Origin: Lysobacter spongiicola DSM 21749
GTDB taxonomy: Bacteria > Pseudomonadota > Gammaproteobacteria > Xanthomonadales > Xanthomonadaceae
DNA: 64,000 nucleotides
Assembly: GCF_900167055.1 (NCBI RefSeq)
Contig: NZ_FUXP01000001.1
Coordinates: forward strand, 62,001-126,000
Direction: 5' to 3'
The translations under genes were made by a program, and so were the position numbers. Of the stretch, positions 53,927 to 63,565 are shown piece by piece. How positions within the stretch are numbered: the first letter of the stretch is position 1; every line of letters starts with the position of its first letter. The notes beneath the pieces were generated by a model. It saw only the letters and a program-made list of their open reading frames with translations. It did no database searches and was not told the DNA's origin.

Positions 53927-55171
53927 ATGTTCAAACCCATCCCTGTTGCCATCGGTCTGCGCTACCTGCGTGCCAAGCGCCGGAACGGCTTTATCTCCTT
54001 CATCTCGCTCGCCTCGATCCTGGGCATTGCCCTGGGCGTGGCGGCGCTGATCACGACCCTGGCGGTCATGACCGGTTTCCAGCGCGAGATCCGCGATCGC
54101 ATGCTGCAGATGGCGGCCCACGCCACGGTCAGCAGCCACGGCGAGCCCATGGCGGGGTGGCAGGCCGCCATCGACACCGCGATCGCCGATCCACGGGTGG
54201 CGGGTGCAGCGCCGTACGTCGAGAAGGAAGCCCTGCTCAACGGCACCCGGCAGCAACCGGCATTCATCCGTGGCGTGGTCCCGCCGGACGAGCGCGAGGT
54301 CTCGGTCCTGGGCGACAAGATGGTGGTCGGGGAGCTTGAGTCGCTCCAGCAGGGGAGTTTCAACATCGTGCTGGGGCGGGAGCTTGCCCAGTGGCTGGGC
54401 GTGTCCGCCGGCGACGACCTGATCATGACCATTGCCGACTTCCGCAGTACGCCGGTCGGTGCGCTGCCCCAGGTCAAGCGCTTCCACGTCAGCGGCATCT
54501 TCGAGGTCGGCTACAACGAGTACGACCGCAACATGGCGTTCGTGCACATGGCGGACATGCAGCGGCTGTTGCGCATCGGTGAGGGCGTGACCGGTGTCCG
54601 CCTGAAACTGCACGACATGGACCAGTCGTGGGAGGTTGCCCGTGACCTGGCGGTCAAACTGGATGGTCCCTACAGCGTCAGCGACTGGACCACCGAGAAC
54701 GCCAACATGTTCCGGGCGCTGACCATGGAGAAGACGCTGATGGCGATCCTGCTGTCGCTGATCATCGCCATGGGCGCGTTCAACCTGGTCTCCTCGCAGG
54801 TGATGCTGGTGACCGACAAGCAGGCGGACATCGCGATCCTGCGGACCCTGGGCCTGACTCCGCGTGGCGTGATGCAGGTGTTCATCGTGCAGGGCAGCCT
54901 GATCGGTACGGTCGGCACCCTGCTTGGCGTGATCGGCGGCATCGTGCTGACCCTGAACCTCGAGTCGATCCTGTTCGCGATCGAAAAGGTGTTCGGCGTG
55001 ACCCTGTTGCCGGAGGACGTGTACTACATCACCGGCTTGCCGACTGAACTCAAGCCCAGTGATGTCATCGCCATTTCGCTCGTCGCACTGGCGATGGCGT
55101 TCCTTGCAACGATCTACCCGGCGTGGCGTGCGGCGCGCACGCCACCGGCGGAGGCCCTGCGCTATGAGTGA
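53927..55171 (+). CDS. lolC: Lipoprotein-releasing ABC transporter permease (LolC/E family)
   Basis: A 414-residue protein with four transmembrane helices and a large periplasmic domain between the first and second. The N terminus [20 protein letters not shown] and C-terminal [18 protein letters not shown] are family signatures. The Lol system releases outer-membrane lipoproteins to LolA. Only one LolC/E-type gene is present, which suggests a homodimeric LolF-like permease, or a second gene elsewhere. It overlaps lolD by 8 bp. Confidence 0.93.
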   Translation: MFKPIPVAIGLRYLRAKRRNGFISFISLASILGIALGVAALITTLAVMTGFQREIRDRMLQMAAHATVSSHGEPMAGWQAAIDTAIADPRVAGAAPYVEKEALLNGTRQQPAFIRGVVPPDEREVSVLGDKMVVGELESLQQGSFNIVLGRELAQWLGVSAGDDLIMTIADFRSTPVGALPQVKRFHVSGIFEVGYNEYDRNMAFVHMADMQRLLRIGEGVTGVRLKLHDMDQSWEVARDLAVKLDGPYSVSDWTTENANMFRALTMEKTLMAILLSLIIAMGAFNLVSSQVMLVTDKQADIAILRTLGLTPRGVMQVFIVQGSLIGTVGTLLGVIGGIVLTLNLESILFAIEKVFGVTLLPEDVYYITGLPTELKPSDVIAISLVALAMAFLATIYPAWRAARTPPAEALRYE

Positions 55172-55880
55172 CGTGAGCACGCCAGGCGAGGGCGTCGTGC
55201 TCGGCTGCCGATCGCTGGGCATGGTGTACGCGGAGGGCAAGCTGCGTACGCCCGTGTTCGACAGGCTGGACCTGTCGGTGCGCGAGGGCGAGACGGTGGC
55301 CATCCTCGGTGCCTCCGGCGCGGGCAAGAGCACGCTGCTGCATCTGCTGGGTGGGCTCGATACGCCTACCGAAGGCGAGGTCTTCGTTGCGGGGCACCGC
55401 ATGAGCGCACTGTCCGATGCCGCTCGCGGTGCGCTGCGCAACCGTGCGCTGGGCTTCGTCTACCAGTTCCACCACCTGTTGCCCGAGTTCACCGCACTGG
55501 AGAACGTGATGCTGCCGGTGATGCTCAATGGACGTGAAGTCGCCGAGGCTACCGAGCGCGCGCGAATCCTGCTCGAGTCGGTGGGACTGGGGCATCGACT
55601 CGGCCACAAGCCGGGGGAGCTCTCCGGCGGTGAGCGCCAGCGTGCCGCCGTCGCGCGTGCCCTGGTCAACCGGCCGGCCTGCGTCCTGGGCGACGAGCCG
55701 ACCGGCAACCTCGACGAAAAAACCGCTGCGACCGTGTTCGACCTGATGCTGGGGCTCAACCGCGAGCAGCGCACGAGCCTGGTCCTGGTGACGCACGACC
55801 GGCGCCTCGCGCGCCGGCTGGATCGCGTGCTCGAGCTGCATGACGGCAAGCTGAGGGAACTGCAACCCGACGAGGTGTAG
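55164..55880 (+). CDS. lolD: Lipoprotein-releasing system ATP-binding protein
   Basis: A 238-residue ABC ATPase of the MacB/LolD group. Walker [12 protein letters not shown]-loop [12 protein letters not shown] (the LolD-specific FHLLPEF-like loop), signature LSGGERQR and Walker [12 protein letters not shown] are intact. It powers release of lipoproteins with the upstream permease. ATG at 55164 overlaps lolC by 8 bp; the longer frame lies in lolC. Confidence 0.96.
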   Translation: MSDVSTPGEGVVLGCRSLGMVYAEGKLRTPVFDRLDLSVREGETVAILGASGAGKSTLLHLLGGLDTPTEGEVFVAGHRMSALSDAARGALRNRALGFVYQFHHLLPEFTALENVMLPVMLNGREVAEATERARILLESVGLGHRLGHKPGELSGGERQRAAVARALVNRPACVLGDEPTGNLDEKTAATVFDLMLGLNREQRTSLVLVTHDRRLARRLDRVLELHDGKLRELQPDEV

Positions 55881-55883
55881 GAC

Positions 55884-58337
55884 ATGGAAGACGCGGCAAG
55901 GACGCCGCTGGACAGTCGCATCGGCCACGGAGTGGTCGACGGTTGCAAGCATGAAACCCGTATGGTCGGGATCGCTCCGTTTGGCAAGGCGGCGGCGCTG
56001 GCTCTGCTGGCTGGCACCATGGCCGGTCTGTGGCTGCCCACGTTCATGGCAGCGGGGTACCTGTTCGCGATTGCACCTGTCGCCGGGATCGCGTGGTGGC
56101 GCGGGAGGCGCGGCCGATGGATGGGTCCCTTGCTGGGCGGTTTCGTGCTGGCCGGGTTGCATGGGGCGAATGCGCTGGCCATCCAGCTCCCGCCCGCGCT
56201 CGAGGGTGGGGACTTCGAGGTGTCGGGGCGCATCGTGGACCTGCCGGACCACCAGGCACGGCGCACTTCCTATCTGTTCCGGATCGCGCAGGACCACTCG
56301 CAGCCCGAGCCGCTGCGTGGCCGACTGGTCCGACTGTCGTGGTACGACGATTTCGATGGCAGCCCGACCGGGCGCGACCGCTTGCGGGCCGGGCAGGAGT
56401 GGACCCAGCAGGTCCGGCTGAAGGCGCCGCGTGGGCTGCGCAATCCGGGCGGTGCGGATAGCGAGAAGCACGCGCTCGCGCGGCGACTGGTCGCCAACGG
56501 TTATGTCCGCGAACCCGGTGCCGCCCTGCTGCGGCGAGACGCGTCGGGACTGCATGCGTGGCGGGAGTCGATGGCCGATCAGATTTCCATGTCGATCCCG
56601 TCGGAAAGCGGCAGGTTCATCCGGGCGCTCGCGCTCGGGGACACGCGGCTGCTGGCCGACGAGGACTGGCGCACCCTTCGTGCAACCGGCCTGGTCCATC
56701 TGGTGGCGATTTCGGGCTTCCACGTCGGACTCGTATCGGGATTCTTTGCGCTGTTCGCGGGCGCCATCTGGTGGGTGCTGCCCTCGCTCGCCCGACGCCT
56801 GCCCAGGCCGACTGCCGCGGCCATCGCGGCGCTGCTGGGCGCGGCTGGATACGCCGCGATAGCAGGCTTCGCGCTGCCAACGGTCCGCACCGTCCTCATG
56901 ATCGCGGTGATTGCCGGGTTGCGGATCTTCCGCAGGCGTGCCGGGGCCTTCGACAGCATGGCACTCGCCGCGATCGTGTTGCTGCTGGCAGATCCTCTTT
57001 CCGTTCTGGGCGCGGGCTTCTGGCTCAGCTTTGCCGGGGTGGCGTGGCTGGTCTGGTGTCTGCCGGATGCGGGGCGCAATCCGCTCCGCGATCTGTTCTC
57101 TGCCCAAGGCGTGGCAACGCTGGGGTTGCTTCCGCTCAGCGCCATGCTCTTTGGCGAGGCCTCGATCGCCGGCCCGCTGACGAACCTGCTCGCCGTCCCG
57201 TGGTGGAGCCTGGTGGTGGTGCCGTTGTCACTGCTCGGCACAGCGCTGGAAGCGATGCAGGCAGGTCTGGGCGGCTGGGCGTGGCGCGCGGCCGCCTGGT
57301 GCTTCGCGCCAAGCTGGAGCCTGTTCGAGCGGGTCGCGCAGAGTCCCTTCTCGCTGTTGTGGCTGCCGGAGCCGCGGTGGTTCGCGTTGCCGCTGGCCTT
57401 GCTCGGGGCCTTCTGGCTGTTGCTGCCACGGGGATTGCCGGGTCGCCCCCTGGCGGTGTTGTTGTGGCTCCCGCTGCTGTGGCCTGCGCGCAACCTGCCG
57501 GCCCCGGGCGAGTTCGAGTTGCAGGTCCTGGACGTGGGACAGGGGCTTTCGGTGCTGGTACGCACGTCCAACCGGACCCTGTTGTACGACGCGGGACCCG
57601 CCGCGGCCGAGGGTTTCGACGCAGGCGAACGCGTCGTGGTGCCGTCGCTGCGTGCCCTGGGCGTGGGACAGCTGGATCGGGTGGTGGTCAGCCATGGCGA
57701 CAACGATCATGCCGGCGGCTTCGCGGCGGTCCGGGCGGCTTTCCCGACGGAAGATGTCATTGCGCCGCAAGGTGCGGGCATCGATGGCTCGACGACATGC
57801 GTCGGGGGCGAGGAGTGGGCATGGGACGGTGTGCGGTTCCGGTTCCTGCATCCGCCGAAGTACTTTCCATACCTCGGGAACGAGGCCAGTTGCGTCCTGC
57901 GCATCGAAGGCGATCATGGCAGCGTCCTGTTGACCGGGGACATTGGGGACGTGGTCGAGCGTGACCTCGTGCGTCGAAGCCGCGAGGATCCGGCAGCGAC
58001 GGTGGCTGCGGACGTGGCGCTGATCGCCCACCACGGAAGCGGCGGGAGTTCGGACCCCTCGTTCGTCGAAGCCACGGCAGCGGAAATGGCACTGGTATCC
58101 AGCGGGCACGGGAATCGTTTCGGCCATCCGCGGGCGGACGTCGTCGAGCGGTGGCGGTTGCACGGAGCGCGGGTGTCGGGAACGGCGGAGGGTGGCGCGC
58201 TGGTGGTGCACATGGGCGCTGAAGGGCCCCACCTGGAAACGCGACGCGCCTCACACCCGCGTGCGTGGGATGCTGCGCGCCGGCTGGAGCAGGCCGCGGC
58301 GGGGCCGCCGGCTGGGCTATCCTATCGGCCGGATTGA
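55884..58337 (+). CDS. comEC: ComEC/Rec2-family DNA internalisation channel
   Basis: An 817-residue membrane protein. It begins with a DUF4131 region, then the ComEC competence domain (TGLVHLVAISGFHVGLVSG is the family hallmark, near residues 265-283) with about eight helices, and ends with a metallo-beta-lactamase-like domain (VVSHGDNDHAGG, LLTGDIG and LIAHHGSGGSS). It imports single-stranded DNA during natural transformation. The start at 55884 follows GAGGT; ATG at residue 27 is an alternative. It lies 3 bp after lolD, and the end is 28 bp before exbB. Confidence 0.93.
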   Translation: MEDAARTPLDSRIGHGVVDGCKHETRMVGIAPFGKAAALALLAGTMAGLWLPTFMAAGYLFAIAPVAGIAWWRGRRGRWMGPLLGGFVLAGLHGANALAIQLPPALEGGDFEVSGRIVDLPDHQARRTSYLFRIAQDHSQPEPLRGRLVRLSWYDDFDGSPTGRDRLRAGQEWTQQVRLKAPRGLRNPGGADSEKHALARRLVANGYVREPGAALLRRDASGLHAWRESMADQISMSIPSESGRFIRALALGDTRLLADEDWRTLRATGLVHLVAISGFHVGLVSGFFALFAGAIWWVLPSLARRLPRPTAAAIAALLGAAGYAAIAGFALPTVRTVLMIAVIAGLRIFRRRAGAFDSMALAAIVLLLADPLSVLGAGFWLSFAGVAWLVWCLPDAGRNPLRDLFSAQGVATLGLLPLSAMLFGEASIAGPLTNLLAVPWWSLVVVPLSLLGTALEAMQAGLGGWAWRAAAWCFAPSWSLFERVAQSPFSLLWLPEPRWFALPLALLGAFWLLLPRGLPGRPLAVLLWLPLLWPARNLPAPGEFELQVLDVGQGLSVLVRTSNRTLLYDAGPAAAEGFDAGERVVVPSLRALGVGQLDRVVVSHGDNDHAGGFAAVRAAFPTEDVIAPQGAGIDGSTTCVGGEEWAWDGVRFRFLHPPKYFPYLGNEASCVLRIEGDHGSVLLTGDIGDVVERDLVRRSREDPAATVAADVALIAHHGSGGSSDPSFVEATAAEMALVSSGHGNRFGHPRADVVERWRLHGARVSGTAEGGALVVHMGAEGPHLETRRASHPRAWDAARRLEQAAAGPPAGLSYRPD

Positions 58338-58365
58338 ATCGGCCCGTTCGGCCGGAGGTTTGCAC

Positions 58366-59028
58366 GTGCTGGAACTCGTCATGGCCGGTGGTTGGCCGAT
58401 GATCCCGCTGCTGGTGTTGTCGGCGCTTGCGCTGGCCATCATCGTGGAGCGGGCGTGGGCGTTGCGGCGGGCGACAGTGCTGCCGCCGGGCCTGGGCAAG
58501 GAAGTTCGCACCTGGGCCGCCGGCGGGAAGCTCGCAGCCGGGCACATCGACTCCCTCCGGGCGACATCCCCGCTGGGCGAGTTGCTTGCTGCCGCGCTCG
58601 ACGTGCGCCACCGGCCACGCGACCAGGTCCGCGAGCGCATCGAGGACGTCGGCCGCCATCTGGTGCACCGGATGGAGCGCTTCCTCAACACGCTGGGCAC
58701 CATCGCCGCGGCTGGCCCGCTGCTGGGGCTGTTCGGGACGGTGGTGGGCATGATCCAGATGTTCTTCGGCATCCTCGACACCGGTATCGGCGACGTGAAC
58801 CTGCTCGCGGGCGGCATCGGCAAGGCGCTCGTCAGCACGGCTGCCGGCCTCGTGGTGGCCATCCCGGCCCTGATGGCGCACCGCTGGTTCCGGGGTCGCA
58901 TCGCGGAATACATCGTCGACATGGAGTCGGAGGCGATCCAGCTGCTCGACGCCATCGAGCTGCCGCCGGCCTCGGCCGAGGTCGCCCCTGGAGCCCACGG
59001 CATCTCCCCGCCGGTGAGCGCGAGCTGA
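58366..59028 (+). CDS. exbB: MotA/TolQ/ExbB proton channel protein
   Basis: A 220-residue membrane protein with three helices. The family signature GTIAAAGPLLGLFGTVVGMI and STAAGLVVAIPALMAHRWF are present. With ExbD it converts proton motive force into mechanical work for TonB- or Tol-like transport. GTG at 58366 is chosen because GGAGG precedes it by 8 bases and gives VLELVMAGGWPMIPLL, the family start. It lies 4 bp before exbD. No tonB gene is adjacent. In other Xanthomonads this pair precedes msbA and may serve lipid A transport, which is an inference. Confidence 0.9.
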   Translation: MLELVMAGGWPMIPLLVLSALALAIIVERAWALRRATVLPPGLGKEVRTWAAGGKLAAGHIDSLRATSPLGELLAAALDVRHRPRDQVRERIEDVGRHLVHRMERFLNTLGTIAAAGPLLGLFGTVVGMIQMFFGILDTGIGDVNLLAGGIGKALVSTAAGLVVAIPALMAHRWFRGRIAEYIVDMESEAIQLLDAIELPPASAEVAPGAHGISPPVSAS

Positions 59029-59032
59029 GCCG

Positions 59033-59479
59033 ATGCGCATCCGCGACCACCGCGCCCACGACGAGCCCGAGATCAGCCTGATCCCGCTGATCGACGTGCT
59101 CCTGGTGATGATCATCTTCTTTGTGGTCACCGCGACCTTCGACGCACGTTCGGTGATCAAGCTGGAACTGCCGAGGGCGACGGGTGAGCAGGTGGAGGCG
59201 AACCAGCCGCTGGTCGTGCTGGTCAATGCGCAGGGGCGGTTCTTCGTCGACGACCGCGAGGTGTTGCGAGACGACCTGGAATCGCTGAAGTCCACCATCG
59301 TCGAGGTCGCCGGCAGCGACCGCCAGCGGCCGGTCATGCTGCGGGCGGATGCCCGCACGCCGTACCAGGCGGTGGTCACTGTCTACGATGCGCTGGGGCA
59401 GCTCGGCTTCCGGCGCATCATGAGCGCCACGGCGCCCGCCGAGGGCGGGGATGCGCCAACCGCCGGGGACAACGAGTGA
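59033..59479 (+). CDS. exbD: ExbD/TolR biopolymer transport protein
   Basis: A 148-residue protein with one N-terminal helix. The segment ISLIPLIDVLLVMIIFFVV carries the conserved Asp of the proton path. The periplasmic domain (VMLRADARTPYQAVVTVYDA) is the ExbD fold. It works with the ExbB-like channel upstream and overlaps msbA by 4 bp (GTGA), so the ExbBD and MsbA genes are translationally linked. Confidence 0.93.
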   Translation: MRIRDHRAHDEPEISLIPLIDVLLVMIIFFVVTATFDARSVIKLELPRATGEQVEANQPLVVLVNAQGRFFVDDREVLRDDLESLKSTIVEVAGSDRQRPVMLRADARTPYQAVVTVYDALGQLGFRRIMSATAPAEGGDAPTAGDNE

Positions 59480-61224
59480 GCGAACCCGGCTCGCCCTGGG
59501 GGGTCTACCGGCGCCTGCTCGGTTTCGCCCGCCCGTACCAGACGCTGCTCGGCATCGCCGCCGTCGGCATGCTGATCGAAGCCGCCGCCGCCGGCGCCTT
59601 CGCCAAGCTGATGGAGCCGGTGGTCGACGCCACCTTCATCGAAAAGGATGCCGACCTCAGCATCCTGTTGCCGCTGGCGATCGTGGGTCTGTTCGTGCTG
59701 CGCGGCATTGCCGGGTACCTGACCGACGTCAACATGGCGCGGGCAGGGCGGGGCATCGCCCGCGACATGCGGGTGGGGGTGTTGGGAAAGTACCTGCGGT
59801 TGCCCGGCATGCGCTTCGACAGCGAGCCGGTGCCCTCGATGCTGGTCCGCCTCGGGTCCGACAGCGACCAGGTGGCGCAGGCCGCCATCGACGCGATGAA
59901 GGTGATGGTGCAACAGTCGCTTCAGGTCATCGTGATGCTGGGAGTGATGCTCTACACCAGCTGGCAGGTGACGATCGCCATCCTGATCATGGCGCCGCCG
60001 CTGGCCTGGGTGATGGACAAGGTCGGCAAGCGGTATCGCCGCATCAGCCACAAGATCCAGGAAAGCGGCGCGGCGCTGATGCAGTCCGCCGACCAGGCGC
60101 TGGGCGGGCAGCAGGAGGTCAAGGTCTATGGCGCCCAGGAGGTCGAGCTGGCGCGTTACCGGACGCAGGCGGACCACCACCTGAAGTTGAGCCTGAAGGT
60201 CGAATCCACCCGCAGCATCTCTTCGGCGATGGTCCAGCTAATGGGTTCCATCGGACTGGCGCTGCTGCTGTTCTTCGCCGGACGCGAGGCCCTGGCGGGA
60301 CGCCTGACCGCAGGTGGCTTCGTCACGCTGATGATTTCGATGATGGCGATCATCCCGTCGCTCAAGTCCCTGACCAACGTGCAAGGCATGCTCCAGCGCG
60401 GCGTTGCCTCCGCGGACCGGCTGTTCGACGTGGTCGATGCCCCGGACGAGGCCGATACCGGCACCCGGACCCTGGAGCGCGCTCAAGGACTGATCGAATT
60501 CCGCAATGTCTCGGCGCGCTACGAAGGGCAGGGGGCGCCGGCACTGTCGGACGCCAGCTTCATCGCCAGGCCCGGGACCGTCACCGCCATCGTCGGCCGT
60601 TCCGGCAGTGGCAAGTCGACCCTGATCAAGCTGATACCGCGGTTTTACGAGGTGGAATCCGGCGAGATCCTGCTGGATGGCCATCCGCTGCGGGAATACA
60701 GGCTGGCCGACCTCCGGCGCCAGATCGCCCTGGTCAGCCAGCAGGTGATGCTGTTCGACGGCAGCGTCGCGGCCAACATCGCCTATGGCGAAATGGAGCA
60801 GGCGGCCCCCGAGCAACTGGACCGGGCGATCCGCGGCGCGAACGCCATGGAGTTCGTCGAACGCCTGCCGGAAGGGGCCATGACCAGCGTCGGCGCGAAA
60901 GGCGGCCGCCTCTCCGGCGGCCAGCGCCAGCGGGTGGCGATCGCCCGGGCCATGTTGAAGGACGCGCCGATCCTGATCCTCGACGAAGCCACCGCCGCCC
61001 TGGACACCGAGTCCGAGCGTCTGGTGCAGGATGCGCTCAACCGCCTGATGCCGGATCGCACCACGCTGGTGATCGCGCACAGGTTGTCGACGATCGAACA
61101 CGCTGACCAGGTGCTCGTGCTTGACGAGGGGCGGATCGTAGAGCGCGGTACGCACACCGAACTGCTCGCGAAGGAAGGCCTCTACGCCCACCTGCACCGG
61201 ATGCAGTTCCGGGAGCCGCAATGA
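59476..61224 (+). CDS. msbA: Lipid A export ATP-binding/permease MsbA
   Basis: A 582-residue half-ABC exporter, of the same length as E. coli MsbA. Six helices precede the ATPase domain with Walker [11 protein letters not shown], signature [14 protein letters not shown], Walker [13 protein letters not shown] and H-loop IAHRLS. MsbA flips lipid A core across the inner membrane. GTG at 59476 overlaps exbD (GTGA) and is the start. lpxK follows with a 4-bp ATGA overlap, so lipid A kinase and flippase are co-translated. Confidence 0.95.
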   Translation: MSEPGSPWGVYRRLLGFARPYQTLLGIAAVGMLIEAAAAGAFAKLMEPVVDATFIEKDADLSILLPLAIVGLFVLRGIAGYLTDVNMARAGRGIARDMRVGVLGKYLRLPGMRFDSEPVPSMLVRLGSDSDQVAQAAIDAMKVMVQQSLQVIVMLGVMLYTSWQVTIAILIMAPPLAWVMDKVGKRYRRISHKIQESGAALMQSADQALGGQQEVKVYGAQEVELARYRTQADHHLKLSLKVESTRSISSAMVQLMGSIGLALLLFFAGREALAGRLTAGGFVTLMISMMAIIPSLKSLTNVQGMLQRGVASADRLFDVVDAPDEADTGTRTLERAQGLIEFRNVSARYEGQGAPALSDASFIARPGTVTAIVGRSGSGKSTLIKLIPRFYEVESGEILLDGHPLREYRLADLRRQIALVSQQVMLFDGSVAANIAYGEMEQAAPEQLDRAIRGANAMEFVERLPEGAMTSVGAKGGRLSGGQRQRVAIARAMLKDAPILILDEATAALDTESERLVQDALNRLMPDRTTLVIAHRLSTIEHADQVLVLDEGRIVERGTHTELLAKEGLYAHLHRMQFREPQ

Positions 61225-62258
61225 ACGCATCGCCGGGGCCGAGACGGGAACACCAGCCGCCCTACTGGTATGGCGGGGGCGCGGTACCGCTCGCGTCGAG
61301 GCTGCTCGCGGCGGTCTACGCGGCCGTCAGCGGCATGCGGCGGCGACTGTACGCGCGTGGCTGGCTCAGGCGCGGGCATCCCGGCGTACCGGTCATCGTG
61401 GTCGGCAACATCACCGCCGGCGGGACCGGCAAGACCCCGATGACGATCGCGCTGGTGGAACGCCTGCGCAGCGAAGGCTGGAATCCCGGCGTCGCCAGCC
61501 GTGGCTACGGGCGTTCGGACGCCAGTGCAGCGGTGTGGGTGGATGCCGCGACGCCGCCCGACGTCGGCGGCGATGAGCCGGTGCTGATTGCCCGCCGTAC
61601 CGGAGTGATGCTGCGGGCGGATCGTGACCGTGCCGCCGCTGCGAAAGCGCTGGCCGCCGCCGGCTGTGACGTCGTCATCTGCGATGACGGGCTGCAGCAC
61701 TACCGCCTGCGGCGGGACATCGAGATCGAGGTGGTCGACGGGCGCCGGCGCTACGGTAACGGCCAGTTGCTGCCCGCCGGCCCGCTGCGCGAGCTGCCGG
61801 CCCGCGCGGCCGATTGCGACTTCCGGGTGATCAATGGCGGGGACGCGGGCTTCGGCGAATGGCCGATGCGCCTCCTGTTCGACCGTGCCGTGCCGGTCCG
61901 CGGCGGGCGCCCGCGCGCGCTCGAATCCTTCAAGGGCCATCGCGTGCATGCGGTCGCGGGCATCGGCAATCCGGAGCGCTTCTTCGTGATGCTGCGAAAC
62001 CTCGGCATAGCGGTGGTTCCGCATGCCTTTGCCGACCACCATCGCTACCGTGCGGCGGACTTCGAGTTCGGCAGCCAGTTGCCGGTGCTGATGACGGAGA
62101 AGGACGCCGTCAAATGCGCCGAGTTCGCCACCGACGCCTTCCATAGCGTGCCGGTGCGCGCCGAGCTGCCCGAAGCCTTCTGGATCTCCCTGCTGGACCG
62201 CCTCGATTCGATCTCGGCCCCGTCGTCGCCCCCCGACATCTCTGTAGGAGCGACGTAA
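61221..62258 (+). CDS. lpxK: Tetraacyldisaccharide 4'-kinase
   Basis: A 345-residue kinase of the LpxK family. A hydrophobic N-terminal segment ([15 protein letters not shown]) and the Walker [14 protein letters not shown] (about residues 61-73), ASRGYGR and DDGLQHYRL (Asp-Asp-His of the active site) are intact. It phosphorylates lipid A precursor at the 4' position. The last residues (SVGAT) and the TAA stop are encoded by a REP element, so the original C terminus was replaced or extended. In many relatives a Trm112-like gene lies between lpxK and kdsB; here only 65 bp with the REP remain. Confidence 0.94.
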   Translation: MNASPGPRREHQPPYWYGGGAVPLASRLLAAVYAAVSGMRRRLYARGWLRRGHPGVPVIVVGNITAGGTGKTPMTIALVERLRSEGWNPGVASRGYGRSDASAAVWVDAATPPDVGGDEPVLIARRTGVMLRADRDRAAAAKALAAAGCDVVICDDGLQHYRLRRDIEIEVVDGRRRYGNGQLLPAGPLRELPARAADCDFRVINGGDAGFGEWPMRLLFDRAVPVRGGRPRALESFKGHRVHAVAGIGNPERFFVMLRNLGIAVVPHAFADHHRYRAADFEFGSQLPVLMTEKDAVKCAEFATDAFHSVPVRAELPEAFWISLLDRLDSISAPSSPPDISVGAT

Positions 62259-62267
62259 GTCGCGACC
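62243..62267 (+). repeat. REP element, GTAA-loop variant
   Basis: TGTAGGAGCGACGTAAGTCGCGACC has stem GCGAC-GTAA-GTCGC. It covers the final codons and TAA stop of lpxK. Confidence 0.88.
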
Positions 62268-62284
62268 CGTTCCCAAGGCAGACG

Positions 62285-62313
62285 TTGACAGCCCCAGCGC
62301 CGCCACATGCAAC
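62285..62313 (+). promoter_or_regulatory. Possible promoter of kdsB
   Basis: TTGACA (62285-62290), 17 bp, then TGCAAC (62308-62313), 10 bp before the ATG. The -10 match is weak; a leader of a few bases would result. Confidence 0.3.
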
Positions 62314-62323
62314 AATCCCGGCC

Positions 62324-63091
62324 ATGAGCCAGCCCGATTTCGTAGTCGCCATCCCCGCCCGCCACGATGCCTCGCGCCTGCCGGGTAAACCGCTGCGGTT
62401 GCTGGCGGGCGAGCCCCTGGTCCTGCACGTGGCTCGCCGCGCCCTGGCCGCCGGTGCATCCGAGGTATGGGTTGCGGCGGATGACGACCGCATTGCCGCG
62501 GCGCTCCAGGGTGCCGGCGTCCGGGTTGCCATGACGGCGAAGGACCACGCGTCGGGCTCGGACCGCCTCGCCGAATGCGCCCGCATCGCCGGTTGGAGCG
62601 AGGACACCATTGTCGTGAACCTGCAGGGCGACGAGCCCTTCGCACCGGCCGCCGGTATCAGCGCCGCCGCCGCCCTACTGGAAGAAAGTGGGGCGGAGAT
62701 GGCGACGCTTTCCACCCCCGTCGAGTCGCTCGGGGACCTGTTGGACCCCAACACCGTGAAGGTGGTGCGCGATGCGGCCGGTGATGCCCTGTACTTCAGC
62801 CGCGCGCCGATGCCGTGGCCACGCGACCACTTTGCCGGAGGTCGTGACAGCATGCCGCCGGGCGGGCACTGGCTCCGGCATATCGGCATCTACGCCTACC
62901 GGGCCGGGTTCCTGCAGCACTTCACCGCATTGCCCCTGGGCCGCCTGGAGCAGATCGAATCACTCGAGCAGCTGCGCGTGCTGGAAGCCGGCCACCGCAT
63001 CAGCGTGGGCCTGACCCCCGAGCCGTTCCCGCCCGGCGTCGATACCCCCGGGGACCTGGCGCGTGCCGAGGAGAGGCTCGCACATGCCTGA
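62324..63091 (+). CDS. kdsB: CMP-Kdo synthetase
   Basis: A 255-residue cytidylyltransferase. [19 protein letters not shown] at the start, VNLQGDEPF near 105, [11 protein letters not shown] and [10 protein letters not shown] are the KdsB motifs. It activates Kdo with CTP for attachment to lipid A. Start at 62324 matches family residues; the frame before is unrelated. It overlaps the phosphatase gene by 8 bp. Confidence 0.95.
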   Translation: MSQPDFVVAIPARHDASRLPGKPLRLLAGEPLVLHVARRALAAGASEVWVAADDDRIAAALQGAGVRVAMTAKDHASGSDRLAECARIAGWSEDTIVVNLQGDEPFAPAAGISAAAALLEESGAEMATLSTPVESLGDLLDPNTVKVVRDAAGDALYFSRAPMPWPRDHFAGGRDSMPPGGHWLRHIGIYAYRAGFLQHFTALPLGRLEQIESLEQLRVLEAGHRISVGLTPEPFPPGVDTPGDLARAEERLAHA

Positions 63092-63557
63092 GAAGCTCCG
63101 GTTGCTCATCGTCTGCCTCGGCAACATCTGCCGCTCGCCGATGGCCGAGGGCATCCTGCGGGCGCGGCTCCTGTCCGAGGGCCTCGCCGAACGCGTGGAG
63201 CTGGATTCGGCCGGTACCGGCGACTGGCACGTGGGCTGTGAACCCGACCGCCGGGCCATAGAGACCGCGGCTGAGCGCGGGGTGGACATCGCAGGCCTGC
63301 GCGGGCGCCAGTTCACACCGGAAGACTTCGAACGCTTCGACTGGATACTGTGCGCCGACCGCCAGAACCTGCGGGATGTGCGTGCGCTGGCACCCGACGA
63401 CGCTGCGCGGGAGCGCGGCGCGTTGCTGCTGGAGTGGACGGGCGTGCCGGACGCATCCGAGATCCCTGATCCGTATACCGGCGGCCCGGAGCATTTCCAG
63501 GAGGTGTGGAACATGCTGGAGCAGGCCGCCGACGGGGTGGTTCGCAGGCTGCGTTGA
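63084..63557 (+). CDS. Low-molecular-weight protein-tyrosine phosphatase
   Basis: A 157-residue phosphatase with P-loop [14 protein letters not shown] (C-x5-R-S, residues 10-23) and the general acid Asp in IPDPYTGG near the C terminus. In proteobacteria such enzymes regulate polysaccharide export kinases (Wzb type) or arsenate-type substrates; no kinase gene is adjacent. ATG at 63084 overlaps kdsB by 8 bp. Confidence 0.93.
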   Translation: MPEKLRLLIVCLGNICRSPMAEGILRARLLSEGLAERVELDSAGTGDWHVGCEPDRRAIETAAERGVDIAGLRGRQFTPEDFERFDWILCADRQNLRDVRALAPDDAARERGALLLEWTGVPDASEIPDPYTGGPEHFQEVWNMLEQAADGVVRRLR

Positions 63558-63565
63558 CCCGCGGC

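Noticed and set aside
53927-55880. MacB-type antibiotic exporter instead of the Lol system
   Set aside because: The separate permease with LolC/E N- and C-terminal signatures and the LolD Q-loop fit lipoprotein release; no MacA-like adaptor is adjacent.
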